Shown here: piece by piece, positions 54,683 through 64,000 of the stretch
How positions within the stretch are numbered: position 1 is the first letter of the stretch
Layout of the letters: each line of letters begins with the position of its first letter
The notes under the pieces: model-generated
What the model saw: only the letters and a program-made list of their open reading frames with translations
What the model was told of the DNA's origin: nothing
Database searches by the model: none
Translations under genes and position numbers: made by a program
Assembly (NCBI GenBank): GCA_027625915.1
Contig: JANTQA010000057.1
Span: 6,386,001 to 6,450,000, forward strand
Reading direction: 5' to 3'
Origin: Anaeramoeba flamelloides
Taxonomy: Eukaryota > Metamonada > Anaeramoebidae
Length of the DNA stretch: 64,000 nt

Positions 54683-55296
54683 CTTGACTGAAAAAATAAA
54701 TACGTTTTTTTGTTTTTGGAGTCAATTTGGAAATATCCAAAATCAGGAGGCGGATTTAGTAATTTAGAGCTGATTGTTGAGAACAAACTTTTTAATTACG
54801 TTTGATTTTGAAAAACATTTTTATTTTTTTCAAATTTTATTTTTTCTTTTTTATTCTTTTGTAAAATTTACCTTTGTTGGATACATTCGTTTTAATTTCA
54901 CTCTGTAACAAATAGTGGGTCTTGAACGTTCCTGATCTTTTCAATTCAAAAAGTAAATTCATTTTTCATCTTCCCACCTTTGATCTATTTTTTGTTTTTA
55001 CTTTTTTTTTTTAAAAACTTTTTTTATTTTTCTTTTTTTTTTTCTTTTATTTTGTTTTATTCTGACAAAAAAAAAGAAATTGGGAAACAAAACCTTCTTG
55101 AAAAAAATTTGAAAGTAACTTTTCATTTTTTACTTTTCATTTTTTACTTTTCATTTTTTACTTTTTTTTTTTCAATAATTTTTGAAAAAAATAATTTCAA
55201 AACAAAAATGAAAGAAAAGATCAAAACTTTTCACAAAAAAAAATAAATTTATGAAGATTTAAACAACGAAAAGGACAAAACAGATTGAAAAAAATG
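54683..55296. repeat. AT-rich spacer with a 14-bp tandem repeat
   Basis: Three perfect units of ACTTTTCATTTTTT at 55118-55159. The 88-codon plus frame across it is Phe/Lys-rich noise. The T-run terminator of the tRNA-like gene lies at its right end. Confidence 0.5.
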
Positions 55297-55374
55297 CGAT
55301 CCTGGTAGGACTTGAACCTACGACCTCTTGGTAAGAAAATTACAAAGCATTCTATCCATCTGAACTACAGGACC
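55297..55374 (-). tRNA. tRNA-like gene, anticodon unresolved (over-long anticodon arm)
   Basis: Read on the minus strand, 78 nt fold as a cloverleaf. The acceptor stem is GGTCCTG with CAGGATC (one G-U) and discriminator G. The D arm is GTTC-AGATGGATA-GAAT. The T arm is GTAGG-TTCAAGT-CCTAC, with a good internal B-box GGTTCAAGTCC. CCA is not encoded, and a T7 run two bases beyond the 3' end fits an RNA polymerase III terminator. The anticodon arm is abnormal: CTTTG and CCAAG pair with one mismatch but enclose 11 bases (TAATTTTCTTA) instead of 7. A 4-5-base intron, an extended stem, or a decayed gene are possible. If bases just 5' of the loop were removed the anticodon could be CTT (Lys), but this is speculative. 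The general body resembles Arg/Lys tRNAs. Confidence 0.72.
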
Positions 55375-55905
55375 AAATTCGTTTAGAATATTCAAAAAAA
55401 TTATCGAATATTTCAAAAAATAATCGAATATTTGAATTTTCGAATATTTTTCGATCAAAAAACAACAAAAATTAATTTTTTTTTTTTTTTTTTGAATAAC
55501 CACAAAATAAACACCAATTTTATCACTTCTCCACATTTTCAAAACATTTTTAATTCTTTTTTTGATTTTCTTTTTAAGGCAACACTTACAATTCACGAAC
55601 ATAGATCCAAAAACAGGCAAATTGTTTCCAATTAAAAAAATTACATCAAAATATTATTAAACCACCCAAAAAAGGAAAAAATAGTTATAAAAACGTGTTT
55701 ACACCCACTTGTATTTTGAGCAATATTAAACAAAGATTTGATCGTACTTTTATGATTTAATTAATTGCATCACTATTTTTAATTAATGGTAATTTGAAAA
55801 TTAAGGATTATCCGTATTTTATACTGTCTTATAATTGGAATACAATATCCTAGGGCAAAAAAACTATTCAATTGATTAACTATTAAACAAAAATCAAAAT
55901 ATTCG

Positions 55906-55938
<33 letters not shown>

Positions 55939-56586
55939 TGGGTTTTGTTTGAAAAACTCTTTACCAAAATAAAAACTTTTGGAAATTTTTGAACATTTCA
56001 AGTAAAATTTAAAATCGATCTTGTTTACCTCTTGTTATACCTCCCAGATGATTTTGAATATATTATTTACCTTACCTTTAACTTGAAAAAACTTGAATAT
56101 AAAGTAGAGTGGGCACCTAGAAAGGACTTTTGGATTCTCTAACCTTATTAAGGCACTAATCTCTATTAAATTTTTTTACCCAAATTTAATAGAGATTGAG
56201 AAAATTTTTAGCCAATTACTTAGATTTTAAAAACCATTTTTTTTTTCAATCATTAAACATATTTCTTGATAAGAAATCCTTATTTAGAAATTGGCCAAAA
56301 AAAAAATTATAGAGACTAGTCCCTTAAGCCAAATTTTGAATTTGGTTCGGAAACAATTTTAACTGTTTGGCAAATATTCAAATAAACAACCCAAAAATAC
56401 AAATTTTTATAAGATCTATAACTTATCATTTATTATTGCACATAATATACCCCGTGGATATAAAAGTAATTGCCACTGGACACTCAATAATTATTACCTG
56501 TAATGATTACCATTCTTTAAAATGAACAAAAAAGATTATTTGTTAATCTTTATCATTATCATAATCAATTTATCTAAACCCGTTTT
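55375..56586. other. AT-rich spacer
   Basis: Contains a T run of about 28 bases near 55910-55937 and a perfect hairpin, AATCTCTATTAAATTT with its inverse, at about 56157-56198. Repeated TCGAATATT strings occur near 55400-55450. No gene is recognised. Confidence 0.35.
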
Positions 56587-56710
56587 CAGTCAAATGGGCA
56601 CAGTTTTATTGAAAAAATCGAACACATTCTAGGAGTTTAATTCATTATTCTTCTTAAAATAAATTGTCACTTTTTAAAACAAAATGCAATTTTTAATTTT
56701 TAAGGGGGTA
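56587..56710 (+). mobile_element. family K 5'-end fragment
   Basis: CAGTCAAATGGGCACAGTTT, then TTTAATTCATTATTCTTCTT, matching the start of family K. Confidence 0.5.
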
Positions 56711-56802
56711 AGTACATTTTTCATTTTTTGAGTGCCACCATTTATGTGAAATTGAATTCTTCAAATCATTTATTTAGTCAAATACATTGATATTTTAATA
56801 AA

Positions 56803-57003
56803 TTCTGCCAGTTCCACTTTTAATGCCCAAACTTATAATGAAATTTAAGGCACAAAAAAATCTCAAATTACGGCACACAATTTGTAATTTTTTTTTTTAC
56901 AATTTATTTTCATTGAATCTGCAATTTTGGACCTTAATTTGGGATTTTTTTTTGTGCCTTAAATTTCAGAACGGTTGGTACCTTAAAATTGGAACTGACT
57001 GTA
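56803..57003. mobile_element. family A palindromic MITE, copy 11
   Basis: About 201 bp. The left end is eroded (TTCTGCCAGTTCCACTTTTA); the right end GGAACTGACTGTA is intact. The motifs are mostly kept. The 68-codon frame here is part of it. Confidence 0.8.
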
Positions 57004-58059
57004 CTAAAGTGGAATATATCCAAGTATAAGATATTTTCATACCAACAAAAAAAAACGGAAATCAAAAAAATGAAAAAATTGATCAAAAAAAAATAAATAA
57101 AAATCATTTATTTCTTGATCTTATCTGTAATATTTTACACAACCACTTATTCTTTATTTGGTTTTATTTTTTATTCTTTCTGAAAATAATTTTGTTTGAA
57201 AAATTTTTAAATAACACATTACTGTTTATTTCTAAAGAATATCCAAAATGAATTCAAAAAACATATTTTCATTTAATTCATCTAATTATAGTTTTAGTTC
57301 AGAAAATCAGATATTTTTTTAATTCCTCTTTAGAGATTAAGGGTTTATTGAACAAATTCGTTTGATTTTATAATTATTTATTTTCCATTAAAATGAGAAC
57401 TCAAAAAAATTCTGAATCTGATTGAAATTTTTTCTTGAATTTTTTAAATATTTTGATTTGAATCTTTTGTAAACTGTTTTTTGATTCCAAGAATTCAACC
57501 CCTCTATTTTACTTTTTTAAAAAGTATTCTTTGTTTTGGCTTTGTTTGATAAAAATATTTGAAAAAAGAATTTTGAAAGCAAATTTGTAAAAAAAAATTG
57601 TTTGTAAAATAATAAGAAATAGTAATTGGGGGTGAGAAATTCAAGGAAAAAAATAGTTTGTTTTCATACAAGCTAAGAAGATCAAGAAAAAAAATCTTCA
57701 AAAATAGGCTTTTTACAATTTTTTTTTTTTTTTCATTCTTGGTTTCAACAAATTTATTTGGAATGGTGATCTTTCGTGTCTGGTCTTCTAAAAGAAAATA
57801 ATTGTTTCAAATACACACCTTTTGGGATCTCTTTTTTGGTTTACCATTTGATTAATTTCAATCGTTCGTATATATACATCTCTAGATCCAAAACCAAATT
57901 TAATAAAACCAAAAATTGAATCAAAAAAAAGTTCAAAAAATTGAAAAATGAAAGATTCAACTCTGAATTACTTAGGTTCTTTCTAAGAATAGACTAGCGA
58001 ATGGTGTTTTGGTTATCAAAGTTTCAATATCTGGTGACACTCAAAAAATATTTTTCATT
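57004..58059. other. AT-rich spacer
   Basis: No gene is recognised. A 65-codon minus frame at 57504-57701 lacks motifs. Confidence 0.3.
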
Positions 58060-58632
58060 AAAGTGAACAGAATTAAAATTATTAAGAATGGTAAAATGTA
58101 CTTACCTCCTTAAATCTGATCATTTTTAATTTCAAAAAGTTAATCAATATCTTACAACAAAAAAATGTTTTTAATGGATTAAAAATTCATTCTTTTAAAG
58201 CCGTATTACATAGTCAACATAACTATGGATTAGAAATATTTGATTTAACAAAAACAGATTTTAAAGATATTGATACTTGGATTAATAAGAAAATTACAAA
58301 ATTTTTATTAAATAACCCACATTCTAACATGCTAATTTATAAAAACTGAAGCAAAAATTGATCCTGTTAGAATAAAAATATATAAAAGAAGATTTAAGTT
58401 GATTCAAAAATTATAAACCCTTGGTTTTGACGAATTAATTAATTATCTTACTTTTAGAGAAAAAGAATTTGAAAATATTAACTGACAATCAAATAACTTA
58501 AAAGAATTAGAAACCGAACTGGAAAAATATCAAATAAATCAATTCGAAAATAGCTCAAGTTGAAAATTTCTTTAGGTTTTTTTTAATTTAAGAAATAAAC
58601 TGAAAATTTCTTAAAATAAAAAAAAACCGCCG

Positions 58633-58708
58633 TTAGCTTTTCCTGGATTCAAAAGAATAGAGTAAAATCTAAGATTTTTCTATATTCTTTTGAATCCAGG
58701 AAAAGCTA
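58633..58708. mobile_element. family D short palindrome, copy 2
   Basis: TTAGCTTTTCCTGGATTCAA with the inverse TTGAATCCAGGAAAAGC. Preceded by the same sequence as copy 1. Confidence 0.7.
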
Positions 58709-58730
58709 GGCACTTTACCAAAACTTTTCG

Positions 58731-58808
58731 TTAGGTTTTCCAGAATTTAAAAGAATAGAGTTAAATCAAAGGTTTTACTCAATTCTTTTGAATTCTGGAA
58801 AACCGCAA
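58731..58808. mobile_element. family D short palindrome, copy 3
   Basis: TTAGGTTTTCCAGAATTTAA with the inverse TTGAATTCTGGAAAACCG, only 22 bp after copy 2. Confidence 0.7.
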
Positions 58809-59439
58809 TTAGATTTTCTTGAGTTTTCTTTTTATTTGGAAAATCGATAGATTTTCGAAATAAAACATAGAATCACAAAAAAACCTAGGCACGCTAGGGT
58901 ACTCTACGACACTCCACAAAAATATTTAAAAAGTATCCAAATAAATAACACAATAAACAAGCAACAAAGATATTTAAAATGGAAGGGTTCAACTTCAATT
59001 TTAAAACTCAGAAAATTTACAAATTATTTAAATAGATTCTCTTATGTTTTGAATAAAAATAAATCAAAATATTGTGAGATATACAAAAAAAGAAATAATT
59101 TAGATACCTCTGAAGATTTTGAACTTTTTCTCTGGAACTGTCCAGCCTATGAAAATAATCTTAAAATCTGGATATCTGAATTTAAAAAAAATAATATATC
59201 TAATATATTAAAAAATAATAATATTGAAAATATTATTACAAAAAAAATTTATCAAGTTTATTCGCCTTAGTGGATAATAAACTTATCTTTGAGTCTCTAA
59301 TAAGATTCCTAAATAAAAATTTAGGAATTCAGACACACAATAGGGGTTAAAACCCCCCCCCTCCCCTTAAATAAAAAAAAAAAAAAAAATATTGATCATT
59401 TTTTCTCTTTTAAGTTTGTTTTTTTTTGTATTTTGATTT

Positions 59440-60930
59440 TTGCTTTTTGACTTTGTTATTTTTTTTTTTGAAAACAAATATGAAAAAAAAAATCTTTTTC
59501 ATACTCCAAATTAACATTAAGTAAATTGAAGCTTTGTATTTTCTTTTAAAATGAATGCATTTACAATTAAAAAATCATATTATTAACCATTTTAATTTCC
59601 TAAATAAATTGTGAAATTTTGAACGAGACTTTCCAATGAAAGGAAGACAATATTTTTTTTAAGGGATCAGTCTTCTACGACAGCAAGGCAAAATTTTAAA
59701 ATATGTTATTGATGGTATTCTCTACTTACAAATTTTGTAGATCCCAAGTGTAAAAAAATTCTGATCGACTAAGAAAGCCATAAAAGAAAATTGATTTTGA
59801 AAGATCAATTTTTTTTTTCCATTTTTTCTGAAAAAGAAAACTTTTAAATTCATTTTTTTCTCAGATTATATCAAATTTTTACCCAGTTTATTGCCATTTT
59901 GATCATTATTAGACAACAACAACAAGTTTTTGTTACCAATAATATTAATATGTAGATTCTTTTTCTTTTTTGAGATAAAACTTTTAGTTCACGAAAAAAT
60001 TGTTATATTTTACGGATTAAAAAAATAATTGTATTTTTTTAAAAAGAGTAGTTATAAAAATCTAAGTTTTAAAGTCATGTAAAAAATTTAATCTGAAATT
60101 TTGTTTTTGTATTAAGACAAAATTAGATTTTTCAAAATAAAATTTTCTTGAAGATATTTGGGAATTAGTTAATTATATCCTCAAAATTCAAAATCATTTT
60201 TTATCTGACTAAAATGATATGAATCGTTATAAGGATTCCTTTGAATAAGACCTAACATTTTTTTTTAAATTTTTGAAAATTAGAATTTTTGAATATGAGA
60301 AAATAACTTTTTGAAAACCTTAAATAATAAAATTTTTTTGCTCAATAGACCTTAATTTAATTGACAAAATCTAGTTATGCTTCTACCAAATATTCATTTA
60401 TTGAATCACCTATACCACAATTAGTTTTATTGGCTAAGATTTGGATTAAAATATTAATCAAAGAAATAAAAACCAAATAAAAACTTTGCTTTCGAGATCA
60501 TGACTTTCCCATAAAACGAAAAATATATTTTCCCATTTTCAAGAATTAACTCAATTCTTAAACAAAATAATAGTTTACTTTTTTTTTGTTTTATATTGGA
60601 AACATGCAAATTTTGGATTTCAAAAAAGAGACCTAAATCAATAAATTGTTTAAATGAGGTTAACTCATTAATTTCATAAGTCGAAATACACATTACAAAA
60701 AAAATTTTTTTCAAGATCTTTGACAAAATTTCATTTTATTTTCAAAAATGACTACTCTCTTAACATTTTTTTTTTTTTTGAAATTTATGGTTTGTTCAGG
60801 TATTTCTTTTATGATTATCAATTCTAATCCAAACTTTATGGTTTCCTTATTTCTAAACAATATTCGTTTAGTTGATTCTTAAAAAAAAGTGAATTTTTCA
60901 TTTTTGGCGGAGCCGCTTTTAGTAAAATAG
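59440..60930 (+). mobile_element. family K element, interrupted copy
   Basis: The left part (to about 59668) and right part (from about 60757) match 12643-13191. About 1.09 kb between them is extra. The extra sequence has no clear inverted ends, no recognised gene (a 90-codon minus frame at 60454-60726 lacks motifs) and no partner in the window. Confidence 0.55.
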
Positions 60931-61256
60931 GTTGTATAGTCCATGTAACTACACATATATCAGAGTCCAAAAAATTTTTAAATCAAGAAAAGTCTGAAAT
61001 TATTGTGAATTATCAAAAAAAGAATTTGTGATCAAAATCTTATGAGTCTTTTTAATTCATCCACCAATTCAAAAAAAAAAATGAATTTTTTCATGTGTTC
61101 TTTATTAATTTTTATGAATAAATATTTTTTATAGAATTTTTGATAAATATTCAAAGAAGTAACTAAGATGTTTCTAATATATTTTTTTAAGAAATAAAAA
61201 CAAAATAATAATAATAACCCAATTAAAAACGAAAAGAATTATATAGATAAACCCCC
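60931..61256. other. AT-rich spacer
   Basis: Nothing recognised. Confidence 0.3.
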
Positions 61257-61920
61257 CTTTCAAAGAAAAGTGCAAACTTCTCAAACCAGCAATACTCTTG
61301 AATTTGATTGTTAATAAGATAATTACTTATTGGTGATTTTTCATTTTAATTATTCATTTTTACATTTTTCTTTATTAATGGATATTAAAGCTTTGAAAAA
61401 TGAGTAAAAAAAACAACCCAAGTAGAAAACAATTTGGAAATAATCTGTGAGTATGAAAATGGAGAAAGTTTAAGTTTGATTTTGAAATGGACTAGATATA
61501 TGAATTAAGAAAGACCAGTTTTGTTTTGATGTATGGAATAAAAAAAAATATTAAAAAAAAAAGTAATTAAAACAAAAAATCCTGATGAATTGTGGTTTTA
61601 TATTGAAAATAAGACTTTAAAGAACAAATGTTTGATGTTTAAAGAGTTATCAATAAAATGTAAAAAACTTTTCCCATTCGCCTTGTACACTGGGTTTTAT
61701 TGATTTTATAACCACCACCACCCCCCCTCCTACAATTTACAAAACCAGATTTCTCCTTTCCAATAAAAATGCACAACAATTTTTAAAAATATTTAATTTT
61801 AATTTTTATTGTTTCATTATAAAGAGTTTCAAATATCCAATTGAGTGTTTTTTTTATACATTAAAGAGTTTCTTATTTTTTTAGAACGATACTACAATTA
61901 ATTAGATTTTAAAATACTTG
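61257..61920 (+). mobile_element. family L element, copy 2
   Basis: Aligns with 14128-14826 (TTTGATTGTTAATAAGATAA, CTTTTCCCATTCGCCTTG, CCAATTGAGTGTTTTTTT). A C-rich ACCACCACCACCCCCCCTCC stretch at about 61711-61731 replaces a T-run of the other copy. Confidence 0.65.
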
Positions 61921-62117
61921 ATTTAATTAAGCACTGGTATATAATTTTATAGAAAAAAAAAACACTCTCAACTTTTGAATATCAAAAATATTTTTTGAAA
62001 TTAATGTGAACTTTTTTCTTTTTTTTTTTAAAAATTGGGGTTGAGAAAATTTTGAAATCAATGAACAAGTTAATTTATTAAATTAGAATATTCTAAAGAG
62101 AGTTTAACTCTATTAAA

Positions 62118-62315
62118 TACAGTCAATTCCACTTTTAAGTCACAAATTTGAACGAAATTTAAGGATCAAAAAAAATCTCAAATTAAGGCACAAAATTCAG
62201 ATTCTTGAAAAATAATTTGTAAAAAAAAATTCCAAATTTTGTGCCTTAATTTGAGATTTTTATTGTGTCTTAAATTTAGTTGTCAGTTTGTGCCTTAAAT
62301 TTGAAACTAACTGTA
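62118..62315. mobile_element. family A palindromic MITE, copy 12
   Basis: 198 bp with TA ends (TACAGTCAATTCCACTTTTA...TTGAAACTAACTGTA). Each arm keeps most motif units. Confidence 0.85.
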
Positions 62316-62689
62316 AATTTTTTTAAAAATTTTACGATTTACAAATAAAAAAACATTTGAAGACCAAATGTGTCCCTTTTGTGAAAAGAAAATTCCCATA
62401 ATTTAGAATTTGTTTTAGTAAATGAGTTAAAATAAGAGATAGTATATAAATATATATATAATTTCAAATTTGAATTCAATAATTTTGGCAAAAAATGTTT
62501 TCCAGAAAATGTTAATTGGAATCTTTATTTATTTTTATTTTTTCATTTAGTTTTTTAATTATTTTAATGGAAAGTATTTTTTTAGTTTTATTTTTTTATT
62601 TTTTTTTGCGCCGTAGGAACACTACAGAAAATTCCCAAAACATTTCAACAGAGTTCATTCATAATTTACATCGTACTTAAAATATTAAA
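62316..62689. other. AT-rich spacer
   Basis: Nothing recognised. Confidence 0.3.
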
Positions 62690-62837
62690 GAGTTTACTTT
62701 CAAAATTGATATGAACTTAGGTATCCTATTGGATTATAAATTGGATGTTGCATTGGAACCTGAAAAAAAAAAAAGAACGGGTAATATTTTGAAACACCAA
62801 TTATAATCATTATACATATAATATTTTGATCATTGTA
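62690..62837 (+). mobile_element. family I element, 3'-end fragment
   Basis: ATTGGATTATAAATTGGATG, GGGTAATATTTTGAAACACC and TATTTTGATCATTGTA match the last 150 bp of 35260-35744. Confidence 0.6.
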
Positions 62838-63021
62838 TTTAATTATTTTCTTTGCTTAATAAGTTTATTCTTATGTACCAATTTCTTAATACAAGAAAAA
62901 GATAATCATGATTCAGTTTACAATTCTTCAATTTCAGAATCTCAACTTTTTCAAAATTATTAACCAAGTGAAAAAAAAGCTATAAATAAATAAAAATCAA
63001 AATACCTTACCATTTTGTAAA

Positions 63022-63438
63022 AAAAGTGAAACAGGAAAAAAAGTTGAACAACGTTTTTCATTGGGAACATTACTTAAAATGAAAAATTATGAAAAGTAAA
63101 ATCAATTAAAAGAATAAACCAATTAACTTCAAATAATAACCCATTATATTATTTTCAATCAACACAACAAATCCAATTTAAATCCACTTGATTTATCGAA
63201 ATTGTTCATCTGGTTTTGGAGATCACAAAAATAGTTAATTTTTTTGAACAAATTATTAATAATTGATCAATCAAAGAAAAAACCCATACTAAAAGATAGT
63301 ATTTAAAAAGACTGATATAGTACTGAATCCTTCATTTTGTCTTTATTTATTTATTTATTCTTCTTATCATTGATTTTGCTTTGAATTTTCAGTAATGTTC
63401 CCAATGAAAAACAGTGTTTTACTTTTTTTCCACTATGG
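63022..63438. mobile_element. family H element, copy 2
   Basis: GTAAAAAAAGTGAAACAGG at the left and GTTTTACTTTTTTTCCAC at the right, with GTTTTTCATTGGGAAC inverted as GTTCCCAATGAAAAAC. Full-length relative of 37164-37579. Confidence 0.75.
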
Positions 63439-63867
63439 TTATTACATCAACTTTATTTATTATTAAATCTCTGATTAAATAATATATTACCTGAAACTTT
63501 TAAATTCTAAAAATAAATATTAAAACAATTAATTTTTAAACAACAGCAAAAATCCATAACAAATCTTAGATCTATCACCTAAAAACCCAAATAACTGTGC
63601 CATTAAAAGTCACACAAAATAATCTTTTTTCATTTTTCTTGGACTGTTAACCTTAAATCATAATAATTTTTTAGATTCAGAGCAATTGTTTCTTAATTTA
63701 ATATTTACAAGACCTACAAGATTATCAATTTTGAATGTCACCAAACCAAATCGTTTTAATCAACAAAACATGGATTTTCAAAACGTTAATTATTAAAAGA
63801 ATAAAAATATATTTTATCATTTTTCTTCAGAAATATCATTTTATTTTTTTATTCTCGTTTATGAATT
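63439..63867. repeat. upstream region of the edge gene with a family E trace
   Basis: 63540-63665 has AACAGCAAAAATCCATAAC, GATCTATCACCTAAAAACCC and GGACTGTTAACCTTAAAT, a degenerate right arm of family E. The rest is AT-rich. Confidence 0.35.
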
Positions 63868-64000
63868 ATGATGAGTTCAGATAACACAAAACAAAAAAAC
63901 AACCTCATGTATTTAAACAGCAGCCAAAATAACAAGAAACTTTCACGAATAGAAAAATTAATGGAACTGGTCGATGAAAAAAACCAATTTATCCATGAAC
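63868..64000 (+). CDS. 5' end of an unidentified gene, runs off the window
   Basis: An open frame from an ATG ATG pair continues without stop for 44 codons to the window end (MMSSDNTKQKNNLMYLNSSQ, then NNKKLSRIEKLMELVDEKN). Base composition and amino acid mix are more gene-like than the surroundings. The IEKLMELVDEK part looks helical. An ATG seven bases earlier is in another frame and stops after seven codons. Too short to assign a family. Confidence 0.55.
   Translation, partial: MMSSDNTKQKNNLMYLNSSQNNKKLSRIEKLMELVDEKNQFIHE

Larger units (their letters stand above)
58060..59360 (+). mobile_element. LINE relic, copy 2 (3' portion)
   Basis: The 58190-58330 frame reads SQHNYGLEIFDLTKTDFKDI then DTWINKKITKFLLNNP, the thumb region downstream of a LINE reverse transcriptase, and aligns with 20490-20600. 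At 59049-59270 a 73-codon frame reads CEIYKKRNNLDTSEDFELF then LWNCPAYENNLKIW, the degraded Cys/His/CPAY finger common at LINE C-termini. Between them lie two family D palindromes. A C-rich tract AACCCCCCCCTCCCC and a poly-A run of about 17 follow (59350-59388) and could be the 3' tail. Several stops; dead. Confidence 0.68.

Noticed and set aside
55779-55967. 62-codon minus frame with poly-Lys
   Set aside because: Produced by a 28-base T run; no independent support.
60454-60726. 90-codon minus frame
   Set aside because: Inside the extra sequence interrupting a family K element; low-complexity, no motif.

Overview
This window looks like nuclear DNA of a very AT-rich unicellular eukaryote. By eye about four fifths of the non-coding bases are A or T, and poly-A/poly-T runs and (TA)n tracts are everywhere. 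The genes are few and are either intronless or carry GT-AG introns. The protein style (Lys/Asn/Asp/Glu low complexity, a B-box finger, an N-terminal C2 plus dilute-domain coiled-coil protein, a THH1/TOM1/TOM3 receptor-like protein) together with an anaerobe-type fused glycerol-3-phosphate dehydrogenase suggests an anaerobic amoeboflagellate, for example an Anaeramoeba-like metamonad. That assignment is inference from gene content only.

Genes in order: a B-box zinc finger gene or its first exon (798-1146, -); a 1603-residue N-terminal C2 / coiled coil / DIL-domain protein (7472-12283, +); a three-exon seven-helix THH1/TOM1/TOM3 protein (16191-22953, +) whose first intron is 5.7 kb and full of nested repeats; a 1115-residue three-part FAD/iron-sulfur glycerol-3-phosphate dehydrogenase fusion with a possible organelle presequence (26588-29935, -); a small two-exon candidate (37889-38122, +); adenosine kinase (38852-39940, +); a 265-residue minimal actin-like protein (45946-46743, +); a tRNA-like gene with an over-long anticodon arm (55297-55374, -); and the first 44 codons of a gene that runs off the right edge (63868-64000, +). 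The genes are far apart and show no operon-like or pathway grouping.

The rest is mostly mobile-element debris. I could delimit about a dozen families by finding two or more copies, or inverted ends, inside the window. The most abundant is a 200-bp, almost fully palindromic Tc1/mariner-type MITE (here family A, 12 copies). Each arm carries three TTAAGGCACAA motifs about 25 bp apart. Two copies sit inside other repeats whose uninterrupted paralogues are also in the window, which gives empty sites showing TA target duplication. Other families: B (535 bp, mariner-like ends), C (600 bp, AAGCTATTTCC ends), E (560-bp foldback), F, G, H (415 bp with inverted ends), I, J (500 bp with internal hairpin), K (550 bp), L (700 bp), a 1.5-kb element with CCCTTAGCACC ends, a 750-bp element with 100-bp inverted ends, and two relics of one LINE family. 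Several elements are bordered by (TA)n tracts. I saw no CRISPR array, rRNA, bacterial operon or virus-like element.

The most interesting items are the minimal actin-like protein, the fused dehydrogenase, the DIL/C2 protein, the odd tRNA, the motif-bearing palindromic MITE family, and a CpG-rich patch with three ACGCGT sites set between two (TA)n tracts.
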